A DNA stretch of 64,000 bases from Rhizobium sp. FY34 (GTDB taxonomy: Bacteria > Pseudomonadota > Alphaproteobacteria > Rhizobiales > Rhizobiaceae). A program made the translations under genes and the position numbers. Below are positions 25,250-33,207 of this stretch, piece after piece. The stretch covers positions 248,001-312,000 of the forward strand of contig NZ_STFZ01000018.1 of the NCBI RefSeq assembly GCF_005222845.1, written 5' to 3'. Positions within the stretch are counted from its first letter, which is position 1. Each line of letters starts with the position of its first letter. The notes beneath the pieces were generated by a model, which worked only from the letters and a program-made list of their open reading frames with translations, searched no databases and was not told the DNA's origin.

Positions 25250-25589
25250 TGTTTCACTCATTGGCGATGACCAGCCGATTAGGCTGGCGGTTGCCGCCAA
25301 GCTGGCTTTCCCGGATGGCACCATGACCGTGCACGGATTGAGGCGGGAATTCTACAAGGGCAATCTCGCGATCGAGGTGATCGCGGGAAAGCACTACACT
25401 ACACTGAACGACATCAAGGCTATGAGGGTAAAATGCCGCGAAAATCCAAAGGGGCGCGGCTGCACTGGCGCAAGCCGCGATCGGGGAGACCTGGACAATG
25501 GGTTATCCTCGATGGAACGACTGAACGCAGCACAGGCTGCAGCCTCGATGATCGGGCTAAGGCTGAAATCGTCCTGCAAGGCTACCTAG
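25242..25589 (+). CDS. Excisionase-like recombination directionality factor
   Basis: 115 residues. The N-terminal part (RLAVAAKLAFPDGTMTVHGLRREFYKGNLAIEVIAGKHYTTLNDIKAM) has the winged-helix layout of excisionase/MerR-type small proteins: helix, turn, then a strand ending in IAGKHYTTL. Overlaps the integrase start by 157 nt in a different frame, so its C-terminus and the integrase N-terminus share DNA. Position directly before an integrase supports a role in excision. Assignment is by pattern and context. Confidence 0.65.
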   Translation: MVDVSLIGDDQPIRLAVAAKLAFPDGTMTVHGLRREFYKGNLAIEVIAGKHYTTLNDIKAMRVKCRENPKGRGCTGASRDRGDLDNGLSSMERLNAAQAAASMIGLRLKSSCKAT

Positions 25590-26575
25590 CCGAAAAGCAT
25601 CGGCCTGACTGGAGGCGCGGCGAACCTGCAGAGGTGGCGGTTGCGGATGTGCTTGCCTTTTATGGCGAACATCGCGCACCTGAGATGGCGCATCCGGAGC
25701 TTGTCGGCTTTCATATGCCGCATCTGTTGGCCTTTTTTGGTGACAAGATGTGCGGTTTCATCGACGGCACGGCATGCCGGGCCTATATAGCGGCGCGCAC
25801 CAAGGGGAAGATCGGCAAGCGGCCGGTTGCCATGGGCACGGCGCGGCGCGAGCTGGAGACGCTGCAGGCTGCGCTTAACTTCGCCTACAAGGAAAAGAAG
25901 CTGATCTATCCCGTTCCGGTGACGCTCCCCCGGAAATCAGTCCCGCGCGAACGCTGGCTCACCAGATCGGAAGCGGCGCGGCTGCTGGCTGGTGCTTTGG
26001 GCATAACCGCCACGGCATTCGATATCCAGAGCCGTCAGCCTGTCAAATGGGGACGGATGTCGCGTCCGAGCTACCATGTCGCGCGGTTCATTCTGATCGG
26101 TCTTTACAGTGGCACGCGGCACGAGGCGATTCTTGCCTTGCGCTGGTCTCCTAATTCGGCGGGTGGCTGGTTCGATATCGAGAATCGCGTGATGTACCGA
26201 CGTGGGGAAGGCCAAGCGGAAACCAAGAAGCGCCGGCCGCCCGTTCCGATCCAAGACGGTATCGAGCTTCACGTAAAGCGCTGGCGTCGGATCACCGTCA
26301 ATGGACCTGTGGAATATCATGGTCGGTTGATCAAGAAAGAGCGGCGTGGATGGGCCAGAGCCTGCGAATTGGCAGGGCTTGGCGACGAGGTTACGCCGCA
26401 TGTGATGAAGCACACATGCATCACCTGGATGCTCCAACGGGGCGACCCGATTTGGGAAGTTGCCGGCTTCACCGGCACCTCTGAAAAGACGATCCGCGAG
26501 ACCTATGGACACCACTCCCCAAGCCACATGAGCACCGCCAAAAGGCGGTTCCATGGGCGAAGCTTGGGCAATTAA
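25433..26575 (+). CDS. Tyrosine recombinase (phage-type integrase)
   Basis: 380 residues. SAM-like core-binding domain at about 65-160; catalytic domain after 170. Catalytic residues visible: Arg229 (SGTRHEA), His323 and His327 in TPHVMKHTC, and Tyr358 (RETYGHHSP). The second catalytic Arg of the usual HxLRH box is Lys326 here, a variation I recall from other alphaproteobacterial integrases. It catalyses site-specific recombination at the 47-bp tRNA-Val repeat. The gene ends 62 bp from attR. The start at ATG 25433 lies inside the excisionase-like gene, and no stronger downstream start is seen. Confidence 0.95.
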   Translation: MPRKSKGARLHWRKPRSGRPGQWVILDGTTERSTGCSLDDRAKAEIVLQGYLAEKHRPDWRRGEPAEVAVADVLAFYGEHRAPEMAHPELVGFHMPHLLAFFGDKMCGFIDGTACRAYIAARTKGKIGKRPVAMGTARRELETLQAALNFAYKEKKLIYPVPVTLPRKSVPRERWLTRSEAARLLAGALGITATAFDIQSRQPVKWGRMSRPSYHVARFILIGLYSGTRHEAILALRWSPNSAGGWFDIENRVMYRRGEGQAETKKRRPPVPIQDGIELHVKRWRRITVNGPVEYHGRLIKKERRGWARACELAGLGDEVTPHVMKHTCITWMLQRGDPIWEVAGFTGTSEKTIRETYGHHSPSHMSTAKRRFHGRSLGN

Positions 26576-26611
26576 TTTAGGAAAGTGAGGACCTTATGAA
26601 TAAGACCTCGG

Positions 26612-26631
26612 AAGTGTTTGAAAACACTTTT
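26612..26631 (+). terminator. Hairpin between integrase and tRNA-Val
   Basis: Perfect 8-bp stem AAGTGTTT / AAACACTT with a GA loop and TTTT on the plus side. It ends the integrase transcript. Being the first hairpin after the tRNA 3' end on the minus strand, it also replaces the tRNA terminator displaced to 16833-16858. Confidence 0.65.
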
Positions 26632-26637
26632 AAACGG

Positions 26638-26713
<76 letters not shown>

Positions 26714-26802
26714 TTCCGTGGCGGCGGATAGACCACAACGCGGTCGGCCCGTCAACCAGTTTTTCGCCGGCATGTGACTGTTTTTTGTCAGTCACCGCCA
26801 AG

Positions 26803-26820
26803 AGCCCGGAAATTCGGGCT
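26803..26820 (-). terminator. Hairpin at the end of cpdR
   Basis: AGCCCG / CGGGCT with a 6-nt loop, overlapping the last base of the cpdR stop codon; no T tract follows directly. A second stem GTGACTG / CAGTCAC (26774-26795) with a T-rich loop follows. Either may end the cpdR transcript before the tRNA gene. Confidence 0.45.
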
Positions 26821-27182
26821 TACGCCACAAGCAGCTTGTTCACTTCGTCCACAAGGTCACGCAGATGGAAGGGCTTGGAGAGCACCTTGGCATCCTTCGG
26901 CGCCTTCGAATCGGCATTCAGGGCAACGGCGGCAAAGCCGGTGATGAACATGACCTTGAGATCCGGATCGAGTTCCGTGGCGCGGCGGGCCAGTTCAATG
27001 CCGTCCATTTCCGGCATCACGATGTCCGTCAGCAGCAGGGAGAAAGGCTCCTCACGCAGGCGGTCATAGGCGCTTGCCCCGTTATCGAAGGACGTGACCT
27101 TGTATCCGGCCTTTTCCAGCGCCTTCACCAGGAAGCGGCGCATATCGTTATCATCTTCTGCGAGAAGGATTTTTTGCATCAT
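26820..27182 (-). CDS. cpdR: Response regulator CpdR
   Basis: 120 residues, a stand-alone receiver domain without output domain. Acidic pocket EDD near residue 10, phospho-acceptor Asp in LLLTDIVMPEMDG, Thr/Ser in MFITGF and Lys in LSKPFHLRDL. The sequence closely fits CpdR1 of S. meliloti as I remember it (NDMRRFLVKALEKAGYK and KPFHLRDLVDE). In the CckA-ChpT pathway CpdR, when unphosphorylated, directs ClpXP to degrade CtrA and other cell-cycle factors. The 178-bp gap to the divergent amidohydrolase gene holds both promoters. Confidence 0.95.
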   Translation of the reverse strand: MMQKILLAEDDNDMRRFLVKALEKAGYKVTSFDNGASAYDRLREEPFSLLLTDIVMPEMDGIELARRATELDPDLKVMFITGFAAVALNADSKAPKDAKVLSKPFHLRDLVDEVNKLLVA

Positions 27183-27360
27183 CAGGACCGTTTTGTGGTT
27201 TCTCTTGTTCCGGAGGCATCGACACTAGCCGGTTTGCAGTAAAAAAGCAGTGAATGGCAGGCGTGGCGCGTCCTTGGCTCGGGATTTAGATAGTATGGAC
27301 TTCCCGGCAGGCAACTGGCAACATGGACTATGGACTTGTTCACGACATGGTAAAGGGCGC

Positions 27361-28245
27361 ATGGATTGGGTGACGGGCGATTGTGAACCCTTCGAGGTGC
27401 GGGAGCCCGAGGAGCAGACCATTCCCTTCGTGTTCAATTCGCCTCATAGCGGGCGGATCTACCCGAGCGAATTTCTGGCAGCCTCGCGGCTGGATGCAGC
27501 CGGCATCCGCCGCTCCGAAGATCACTATGTCGATGAACTGTTTGGCGATGCGCCGGCTTTCGGTGCGCCTTTTCTCCTGGCGCATTTCCCGCGGGCCTAT
27601 CTCGATGTCAATCGCGAGCCCTATGAGCTTGATCCGCGCATGTTCGATGGCGCCTTGCCATCCTATGTGAATATCGGGTCCATGCGGGTGGCCGGCGGGC
27701 TTGGCACGATCCCGCGCATTGTTGCCGAAAATATGGAGATCTATGCGCATCGCCTGCCGGTGGCCGAAGCGCTTGCCCGCGTCGAGACGATCTACAAGCC
27801 CTATCATACCTGCTTGCGGCGGTTGATTGCCCGTACCCATGCGCGCTTTGGCCTTGCAATCCTTATCGATTGCCACTCCATGCCGGGCAATATCCGCCTT
27901 GCCGGCTCGGATATCCGGCCGGATTTCATCATCGGCGATCGCTATGGAACGAGCGCTTCGGCGGAACTGTCGCGCGCAGCACTTCATATTCTCGAAGACA
28001 TGGGTTTCAATGCCGTGCGCAACAAGCCCTATGCTGGCGGCTTCATCACCGAACATTACGGTCGGCCGGTGCGCGGCCTGCATGCGTTGCAGATCGAGGT
28101 TAACCGTGCGCTCTATGTCGATGAAGTGACGCTGGAGAAAAAGCCGGAATTCGAGCTGATTGCCGCAGCACTTTCGACCTTCATGCGCCAGATGGTGGAA
28201 TTTGCCGAGGATTTCAGCCTGGATATGACGCTGGCCGCCGAATAA
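27361..28245 (+). CDS. N-formylglutamate amidohydrolase family protein
   Basis: 294 residues from ATG 27361. The family motifs are PFVFNSPHSGRIYP near the N-terminus, DHYVDELFG, and FPRAYLDVNREPYELDPRMF; the later IDCHSMPG would bind metal. HutG-type enzymes hydrolyse N-formylglutamate in histidine breakdown, but rhizobial copies next to cpdR are outside hut operons, so the true substrate may differ. The upstream in-frame extension to 27250 reaches into the cpdR promoter region and is rejected. Followed by the MmgR sRNA on the other strand. Confidence 0.88.
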   Translation: MDWVTGDCEPFEVREPEEQTIPFVFNSPHSGRIYPSEFLAASRLDAAGIRRSEDHYVDELFGDAPAFGAPFLLAHFPRAYLDVNREPYELDPRMFDGALPSYVNIGSMRVAGGLGTIPRIVAENMEIYAHRLPVAEALARVETIYKPYHTCLRRLIARTHARFGLAILIDCHSMPGNIRLAGSDIRPDFIIGDRYGTSASAELSRAALHILEDMGFNAVRNKPYAGGFITEHYGRPVRGLHALQIEVNRALYVDEVTLEKKPEFELIAAALSTFMRQMVEFAEDFSLDMTLAAE

Positions 28246-28294
28246 TCCAAGATTTTCCCAGTGAGACTGCCGCAGTTCGCATCGTGATGCGGGC

Positions 28295-28371
28295 AAAAAA
28301 AACCGCGCTTGTGGCGCGGCTAAGTCTAGGGAGGAAACACCCAAGGAGGGTATTTACAGTCAAGAGACTGT
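28295..28371 (-). ncRNA. mmgR: MmgR (alpha-r8 family) trans-encoded sRNA
   Basis: About 77 nt. It opens with a stem ACAGTC/GACTGT, then ACCC-TCCTT-GGGT, then the single-stranded TTTCCTCCCT that I recall as the invariant motif of the alpha-r8 family, and ends in a terminator stem CCGCGC/GCGCGG with eight T (28295-28302). A promoter TTGACA at 28400-28405 with TAGTCT 16 bp downstream would start the RNA near 28371. The recalled S. meliloti mmgR also lies between an amidohydrolase and an IMPase-family gene and is 77 nt. There it limits polyhydroxybutyrate and phasin production under nitrogen control. The CCUCCC motif can pair with Shine-Dalgarno sequences. Confidence 0.85.
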
Positions 28372-28377
28372 AGGATG

Positions 28378-28405
28378 AGACTATCAATGGCTGCTCAATT
28401 GTCAA
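28378..28405 (-). promoter_or_regulatory. Sigma-70-type promoter of mmgR
   Basis: Minus-strand TTGACA (28400-28405), 16-bp spacer, TAGTCT (28378-28383). The -35 box is preceded by GC, giving the rhizobial CTTGAC form. Confidence 0.6.
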
Positions 28406-28537
28406 GCACGTTTCGATTGTGATTATAAGTGAGGCATTCCTGACGGAAGCGCGGGATTGAAAGGCATTTCGGCCTTGCTCAGCCCGCCTGATCGGCTAGA
28501 ACGGTTGCAGCCTTTCTCCTCAGTCTGGATTTCCCCC

Positions 28538-29311
28538 ATGATGCCTGATCGCGCCTTCTTCGATGCCCTTGCCGATGCCGCCAAGCACGAGACACTGCCG
28601 CGGTTTCGCACCGGCACGCTGGTCAGCAACAAGCTTGAGGGCGGGTTTGATCCGGTGACCGAAGCCGACCGTGCCGCTGAAACCGCCATTCGCGATCTGA
28701 TCACCGCGCGTTTTCCCGAGCATGGCCTGCTGGGTGAGGAGCATGATTCGATCGGGCTCGATCGTGAACATGTCTGGGTCATCGATCCGATCGACGGCAC
28801 GCGGGCCTTCATCTCCGGTGTCCCGGTTTGGGGCACGCTGATCGGTCTTTATTCCAATGGTCGCGGTCGGATGGGCATGGTCGATCAGCCCTTTACCGGC
28901 GAGCGCTATTTTGCCGATGGCACGTCCTCCTGGTATCGCGGGCCGGATGGTGAGCGGCAGATCCGCACCCGCGATTGCGGATCACTGTCGCAGGCGATCC
29001 TGTTCACCACCTCGCCGCATATTTTTGACGGTGATGAGCTTGCCCGCTATCGGCGCGTCGAGGAAAAGGCGCGGCTCTTCCGCTATGGCACCGATTGCTA
29101 TGCCTATGCGCTGCTGGCAGCCGGCCATGTGGATCTCGTGGTTGAAAACAACCTGAAGCCCTATGATGTCGGCGCGCTGATCCCGCTCATCGAGCAGGCC
29201 GGCGGCGTGATCACCACCTGGGATGGCGGACGGCCGGAACAGGGCGGCAGCATTATCGCGGCGGGCAGCCGGGCGGTCTATGACGAGGCGATGGCGCTTC
29301 TTTCGGCCTGA
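28538..29311 (+). CDS. Inositol monophosphatase-family phosphatase (histidinol-phosphatase HisN-like)
   Basis: 257 residues from ATG 28538; a second ATG follows at 28541. Metal-binding motifs of the IMPase superfamily are intact: DPVTEADRAAE, GEEHD, WVIDPIDGTRAF and the C-terminal KPYDVGALIPLIEQAGG. In rhizobia and actinobacteria relatives of this type act as histidinol-phosphatase in the last-but-one phosphate step of histidine synthesis; inositol- or nucleotide-phosphate phosphatase is the alternative. Convergent with the hydrolase gene, whose stop is 3 bp away. Confidence 0.85.
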   Translation: MMPDRAFFDALADAAKHETLPRFRTGTLVSNKLEGGFDPVTEADRAAETAIRDLITARFPEHGLLGEEHDSIGLDREHVWVIDPIDGTRAFISGVPVWGTLIGLYSNGRGRMGMVDQPFTGERYFADGTSSWYRGPDGERQIRTRDCGSLSQAILFTTSPHIFDGDELARYRRVEEKARLFRYGTDCYAYALLAAGHVDLVVENNLKPYDVGALIPLIEQAGGVITTWDGGRPEQGGSIIAAGSRAVYDEAMALLSA

Positions 29312-29314
29312 TCC

Positions 29315-30283
29315 TCAGACGACCACCTCTGAAAATCCGGTGACCGGCTCGCTGCCGGGCATGAAGGCCTCGATGGCGGCTAGCGCCTGGACGCGAAAGA
29401 CATCGCGTTCCTGGAAGATCTCGTGGCGTGCGCCGGTGATTGTCACCAGTTGGCCGGCGCGGAAATTGCGCGATAGCGCCTCCTGCGCCAGATAGGGCAC
29501 GACGCCATCCAGCATCGGCGCGAATATCAGCGTCGGAATGGTGATGCGCGTCAGATGCGCCTGTTGCGTTACACGGCTTGCCGTTTTCAGCGTCTCGTGC
29601 AGCCAGCGGGCGGTGGGCGCGCCGATGATGAAGTCCGGCCGCGCGGCACTGATGGCCGTATTGCGCGCGAAACGCCTGGCATCGGAGGTTAGCGGATTGC
29701 CGGGAAAGGGGCGCTTGCCAAAATCCTTGCCCATGGAGCGCTGGCCAAAGCCGGTGATGGAAAAGCCGGCCGATAGCCGGCGGATCCAGTGTTCCGGTAG
29801 CTGTTGCCCGGTCAGCGCCACGAAGGGGGCGGCCAGTGCCATGCGTTCGATGCGGTTCAAAAGGCGCGGCGCGGCAGACAGCGCAATCAGCGCGCCAGTC
29901 GAGTGGGCGATGATGAAGAAGGGCAGGCGGGCATCGGGCAGCACGATCTTTTGCAGAAAGAGGTCGAGATCCCGCTCATATTCGGAAAAGCGCCGCACAT
30001 GGCCCTTGCGCGGATCTTTCAGCAGCCGATCTGAACCGCCCTGGCCGCGCAGATCGAAGGTCGCGACCCAAAGGCCCATGGCGTTCAGGTCGCGGATCGT
30101 CTCGAAATATTTCTCGATGAATTCATTGCGCCCATGCAGAAGCACGACAGTGCCGCGGGCAGGCGAAATCTCGGAGCGGAAAAGCGCATAGCGAAGTTTC
30201 ACGCCGCCATGTCCTTCGAAAAAACCGGCCCGATGGTTGGGCGGAGCCGGGTTCTCCGGCGTGGAGAAAAGGATTTCGTCCAT
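29315..30283 (-). CDS. Alpha/beta hydrolase (lysophospholipase/monoacylglycerol lipase type)
   Basis: About 322 residues from ATG 30283, which GGAGCGG precedes; the longer frame to 30355 has no ribosome site. Hydrolase features: oxyanion region VLLHGRNEF, nucleophile elbow IIAHSTGAL (Ser), acid in APMLDGVVPY and His in TGARHEIFQE. The cap between strands is typical of serine aminopeptidase S33/PldB-like lipases. No signal peptide, so cytoplasmic. The leader upstream contains a terminator-like structure (30342-30380) that may control it. Confidence 0.88.
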   Translation of the reverse strand: MDEILFSTPENPAPPNHRAGFFEGHGGVKLRYALFRSEISPARGTVVLLHGRNEFIEKYFETIRDLNAMGLWVATFDLRGQGGSDRLLKDPRKGHVRRFSEYERDLDLFLQKIVLPDARLPFFIIAHSTGALIALSAAPRLLNRIERMALAAPFVALTGQQLPEHWIRRLSAGFSITGFGQRSMGKDFGKRPFPGNPLTSDARRFARNTAISAARPDFIIGAPTARWLHETLKTASRVTQQAHLTRITIPTLIFAPMLDGVVPYLAQEALSRNFRAGQLVTITGARHEIFQERDVFRVQALAAIEAFMPGSEPVTGFSEVVV

Positions 30284-30341
30284 GGGATCGCCGCTCCATT
30301 CTTTGCTCAACGGATAGGGGCTCTGCCCGCAACCGTCAAAG

Positions 30342-30445
30342 AAAAAAGCCGGCAACGGGAGAGGGGTACCCGTGCCGGCTGGAAAATCCGGCTGAAGAGA
30401 AGGGACGTGACTTCAGCCGCCGGCGGCAGATCCTGCCGGTTGAGA
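30342..30445 (-). ncRNA. Candidate small RNA or leader attenuator
   Basis: On the minus strand three stems follow one another: CGGCAG/CTGCCG (30424-30438), CGGCTGAAG/CTTCAGCCG (30389-30419, 13-nt loop containing TCCCTT), and a terminator AGCCGGCA..CGGG / CCCG..TGCCGGCT (30347-30380) with six T (30342-30347). No gene on this strand ends here, so the terminator must end either a free sRNA or a leader of the hydrolase gene starting at 30283. No convincing promoter was found. The 5' end is a guess. Confidence 0.55.
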
Positions 30446-30541
30446 TGAGGATTAGCAGTGTCCGGCTGAACCTTTCCCGAATCGTCGGTTCATCTGCCAT
30501 TCATCGCGCGGATCCTGACAAATATTTTTGGTCGGGAGGGG

Positions 30542-30571
30542 CCTTGAAGCAGATTTTTGCAACTCCCATCT
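30542..30571 (+). promoter_or_regulatory. RpoH (sigma-32)-type heat-shock promoter of the Hsp20 gene
   Basis: CCTTGAA with the -35 at 30543-30548, 16-bp spacer, then CCCATCT at 30565-30571. This fits the RpoH consensus CTTGAA...CCCATnT. Expected transcript start near 30578. Confidence 0.75.
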
Positions 30572-30577
30572 CAGGGT

Positions 30578-30676
30578 GGCAGGCGCCAGATGGGCCTGCG
30601 CACACGGTCGATGCAGCCAGATGGGGTGTCGGCCGAAATCTATATCACCGCAAACGTCGCTTCCCAGGAGGACACC
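30578..30676 (+). promoter_or_regulatory. Possible ROSE-like RNA thermometer in the Hsp20 leader
   Basis: About 99-nt leader. GCAGGC/GCCTGC forms a first hairpin; GGTGTC (about 30633-30638) can pair with GACACC (30671-30676) next to the ATG, and CTTC pairs with GAGG of the ribosome site AGGAGG. Rhizobial small heat-shock genes commonly carry ROSE thermometers that hide the ribosome site at low temperature. The canonical ROSE core was not clearly identified. Confidence 0.45.
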
Positions 30677-31159
30677 ATGCGTCACGTTGATTTTACCCCC
30701 CTCTATCGCTCCACCGTCGGCTTCGATCGTCTTTTCTCGATGCTGGATGGCGTGAGCCAGCCTGAACAGGCCCAGACCTATCCGCCCTATAATATCGAAC
30801 GCACCGGCGAGACGACCTACCGCATCACCATGGCGGTGGCCGGCTTTGACGAGCGCGAACTCAGCATCGAAGCGCATGCCCATGTGCTGACGGTGAAGGG
30901 CGAAAAGTTTGACGACGAGACAGCCGTCAAGACCGAATATCTCTATCGCGGCATTGCCAAGCGCGCTTTTGAGCGTCGCTTCCAGCTGGCCGATCATGTG
31001 GAAGTTCAGGCGGCCTCGCTGAAGAATGGCCTGCTGCACATCGATCTGTTGCGCAATATTCCAGAAACCCTGAAGCCGCGCCGCATTGCGATTGCCGCCG
31101 ACGTGGTGGAAACGCAAAAGACCATTGAGGCGCAGCCGCAGCCCCACGAAGTCAACTGA
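30677..31159 (+). CDS. ibpA: Small heat-shock protein (Hsp20/IbpA family)
   Basis: 160 residues from ATG 30677, with CAGGAGG before it. The alpha-crystallin domain spans about 35-130: YPPYNIERTGETTYRITMAV, GFDERELSI, LTVKGEK and the ending NGLLHIDLLRNIPE. The N-terminal MRHVDFTPLYRSTVGFDRLF is the class-A rhizobial sHsp start. A cytoplasmic holdase that binds unfolding proteins without ATP. Driven by an RpoH-type promoter and possibly a thermometer leader; followed by its own terminator. Confidence 0.95.
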   Translation: MRHVDFTPLYRSTVGFDRLFSMLDGVSQPEQAQTYPPYNIERTGETTYRITMAVAGFDERELSIEAHAHVLTVKGEKFDDETAVKTEYLYRGIAKRAFERRFQLADHVEVQAASLKNGLLHIDLLRNIPETLKPRRIAIAADVVETQKTIEAQPQPHEVN

Positions 31160-31184
31160 TCCATCAGCCCTTTTAAAGGCTGTG

Positions 31185-31216
31185 AAGGCCTCTCCCGGCA
31201 GCGGGAGGGGCCTTTT
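31185..31216 (+). terminator. Terminator of the Hsp20 gene
   Basis: 12-bp stem AAGGCCTCTCCC / GGGAGGGGCCTT with one G-U pair and a 6-nt loop, ending in TTTT. It lies between convergent genes. Confidence 0.85.
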
Positions 31217-31224
31217 GCATGATG

Positions 31225-32211
31225 TCAGGTTGTCACTGGTGCGGACTGGTCTGCACTGCGACGGGAGGCATATTTCTGTGCAATCACGGCACAGACCATC
31301 AGCTGGATCTGGTGGAACAGCATCAGCGGCAAAACGATGGCGCCGATGCTCTGGCCGGCAAAAATGGCGCCGGCCATCGGCACGCCCGAGGCAAGGCTCT
31401 TCTTGGAGCCGCAAAAGGTAATGGTGATCTCATCCTGCTTGTTGAAACCGAGAAGCCGGCTGCCGAACATGGTGATGGTGAGAACGACGGCGAGAAGCAG
31501 GACATCCAGCGCCACGACGACGCCGATATCGGTGAGTGAGAAGGTCTGCCACAGGCCCTCGTTCACCGATTCGGAAAAGGCGAGATAGACGACCATCAAG
31601 ATCGAGCCGCGATCGATCGGCGACAGAAGCGTCTTCTTCGAGCGTATCCATTTGCCGATCCAGGGTTCGAGGATCTGGCCGAGGATGAAGGGGGCGAGAA
31701 GCTGCAGCAGGATGGTTTCCAGCGCAGTGAAGGAAAAGCCGGTTGTGCCGCTGGTGGTCATCAGCAGGCCGACAAGAAGCGGCGTCAGAAACATGCCGAA
31801 CAGGTTGGACGCCGATGCCGAACAGATGGCGGCCGGCACATTGCCGCCGGCCATCGAGGTGAAGGCGATCGATGATTGTACTGTGGAGGGCAGGACGCAG
31901 AGAAACAGAATGCCGACATAAAGCTCGGGCTTCAGGATCTCGCCGGGAATGAAGCCGGCGGCAAGTCCCAGAAGCGGGAAGATGGCATAGGTGACGAGGA
32001 GAATAGTCAGGTGCAGGCGCCAGTGCAGTACGCCGGCAATCACCACATCACGCGACAGGCGTGCGCCATGCAGGAAGAACAGAAGAGCGATGGCGACTTT
32101 GGTCGCCATGCCGAAATAGTCGGCAAATGCGCCGCTCGCCGGAACCAGCGAGGCGATGATGACAGTGGCGATCAGCATCATGGTGAAGCGATCGGGCAGG
32201 AAACGGGACAT
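31225..32211 (-). CDS. Bile acid:sodium symporter-family (BASS/SBF-like) transporter
   Basis: 328 residues from ATG 32211. About ten hydrophobic segments. BASS features are GILFLCVLPSTVQSSIAFTSMAGGNVPAAICSASAS for the substrate/sodium site and the pseudo-repeat FCGSKKSLASGVPMAGAIF. The 10-TM SBF-like subgroup (YfeH/YocS type) carries organic anions or pantoate; the substrate here is unknown. Divergent from a LysR gene 90 bp away, which probably regulates it. Longer frames upstream run into the LysR gene and are rejected. Confidence 0.87.
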   Translation of the reverse strand: MSRFLPDRFTMMLIATVIIASLVPASGAFADYFGMATKVAIALLFFLHGARLSRDVVIAGVLHWRLHLTILLVTYAIFPLLGLAAGFIPGEILKPELYVGILFLCVLPSTVQSSIAFTSMAGGNVPAAICSASASNLFGMFLTPLLVGLLMTTSGTTGFSFTALETILLQLLAPFILGQILEPWIGKWIRSKKTLLSPIDRGSILMVVYLAFSESVNEGLWQTFSLTDIGVVVALDVLLLAVVLTITMFGSRLLGFNKQDEITITFCGSKKSLASGVPMAGAIFAGQSIGAIVLPLMLFHQIQLMVCAVIAQKYASRRSADQSAPVTT

Positions 32212-32301
32212 GCGGGGTCCTTCCAGAATGGCAGCAGGCTTTACGCCTCGCTCATCATGATCCAGGATGCAAACACTAACAGTTATCACGGATCGCAATA
32301 G

Positions 32302-33159
32302 ATGCTGAACCTTGCCCACCTGACGAGCTTTACCATGCTGCAGCAGACCGGCAGCTTTACGCTGGCAGCCGAGCGCCTGGGCCTCAGCCAATCGACCGTC
32401 AGCCAGCATATCCAGCGGCTGGAAAAGGCACTGGGTCGCCAATTGATCGATCGCACCACGCATCAGGTGCAATTGACGGCGGAAGGCGAGGCGCTGATCG
32501 GCTATGCGCGCGGCATGCTCGATCTGAACGGCAAGGCGCTCGCGCTGTTTTCGCAGACGCGCCTGCGCGGACGGTTGCGGCTTGGGGTGTCGGAAGATGT
32601 GGTGGCCAATCGTCTGACCGGCATTCTGGAGGATTTCATCCGGCTTTATCCGCTCGTCGATCTTGAGCTGACGGTGGCGCTCAGCGCCACTCTCTACCAG
32701 ATGCAGGAGGTGGGCGATCTCGATCTGGTGCTAGCCAAGCGGCATATCGGCGAAACGCATGGCCGGCTGCTGTACCGCGAGCCGCTGGTCTGGCTAGCGC
32801 GCGATCCCGATCTCCTGTCAATGCGCGAGGGCGAGCCGCTGCCGCTGATTGCCTTTCCGCCGCCCAGCATTACCCGAAGGGTGGCCCAGCAGGCGCTGGA
32901 CCGGGACAACGTGGCCTGGCGGATTGTCTGCACCTGCGGCAGCCTTTCCGGGCTGACGGCTGCAGCCCGCGCCGGTATGGGCGTGCTGGTACAGCCGCGC
33001 AGCATGGCACCGGAGGGCCTGCGCGAAATTGCCGGCGACAGGCTGCCGGCGCTGGAGGATGTGGAGTTCGTGCTGGTTTCGCGCCGCGGCGCCGATACAG
33101 CCCTCGTCGAGGCCCTGTCAAACCTCGTCATTGCGCAGATCGTGCCGCACGCCCCGTGA
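32302..33159 (+). CDS. LysR-family transcriptional regulator
   Basis: 285 residues. Winged HTH at about 1-60: LTSFTMLQQTGSFTLAAERL, then LSQSTVSQHIQRLEKALG, and the dimer helix following. The effector domain (about 90-285) is complete (GRLRLGVSEDVVANRL). Divergent from the BASS transporter with 90 bp between start codons, the classic arrangement in which a LysR regulator controls the neighbour. Effector unknown. Confidence 0.93.
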   Translation: MLNLAHLTSFTMLQQTGSFTLAAERLGLSQSTVSQHIQRLEKALGRQLIDRTTHQVQLTAEGEALIGYARGMLDLNGKALALFSQTRLRGRLRLGVSEDVVANRLTGILEDFIRLYPLVDLELTVALSATLYQMQEVGDLDLVLAKRHIGETHGRLLYREPLVWLARDPDLLSMREGEPLPLIAFPPPSITRRVAQQALDRDNVAWRIVCTCGSLSGLTAAARAGMGVLVQPRSMAPEGLREIAGDRLPALEDVEFVLVSRRGADTALVEALSNLVIAQIVPHAP

Positions 33160-33207
33160 GGCTGGGTCGAGGCGGGCGGCCTTGATGAAAGCGTCAGTCG
33201 AGACCGC

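Noticed and set aside
30452..31414. 320-codon minus-strand frame over the Hsp20 gene
   Set aside because: Antisense to Hsp20, its promoter and terminator; no motif.
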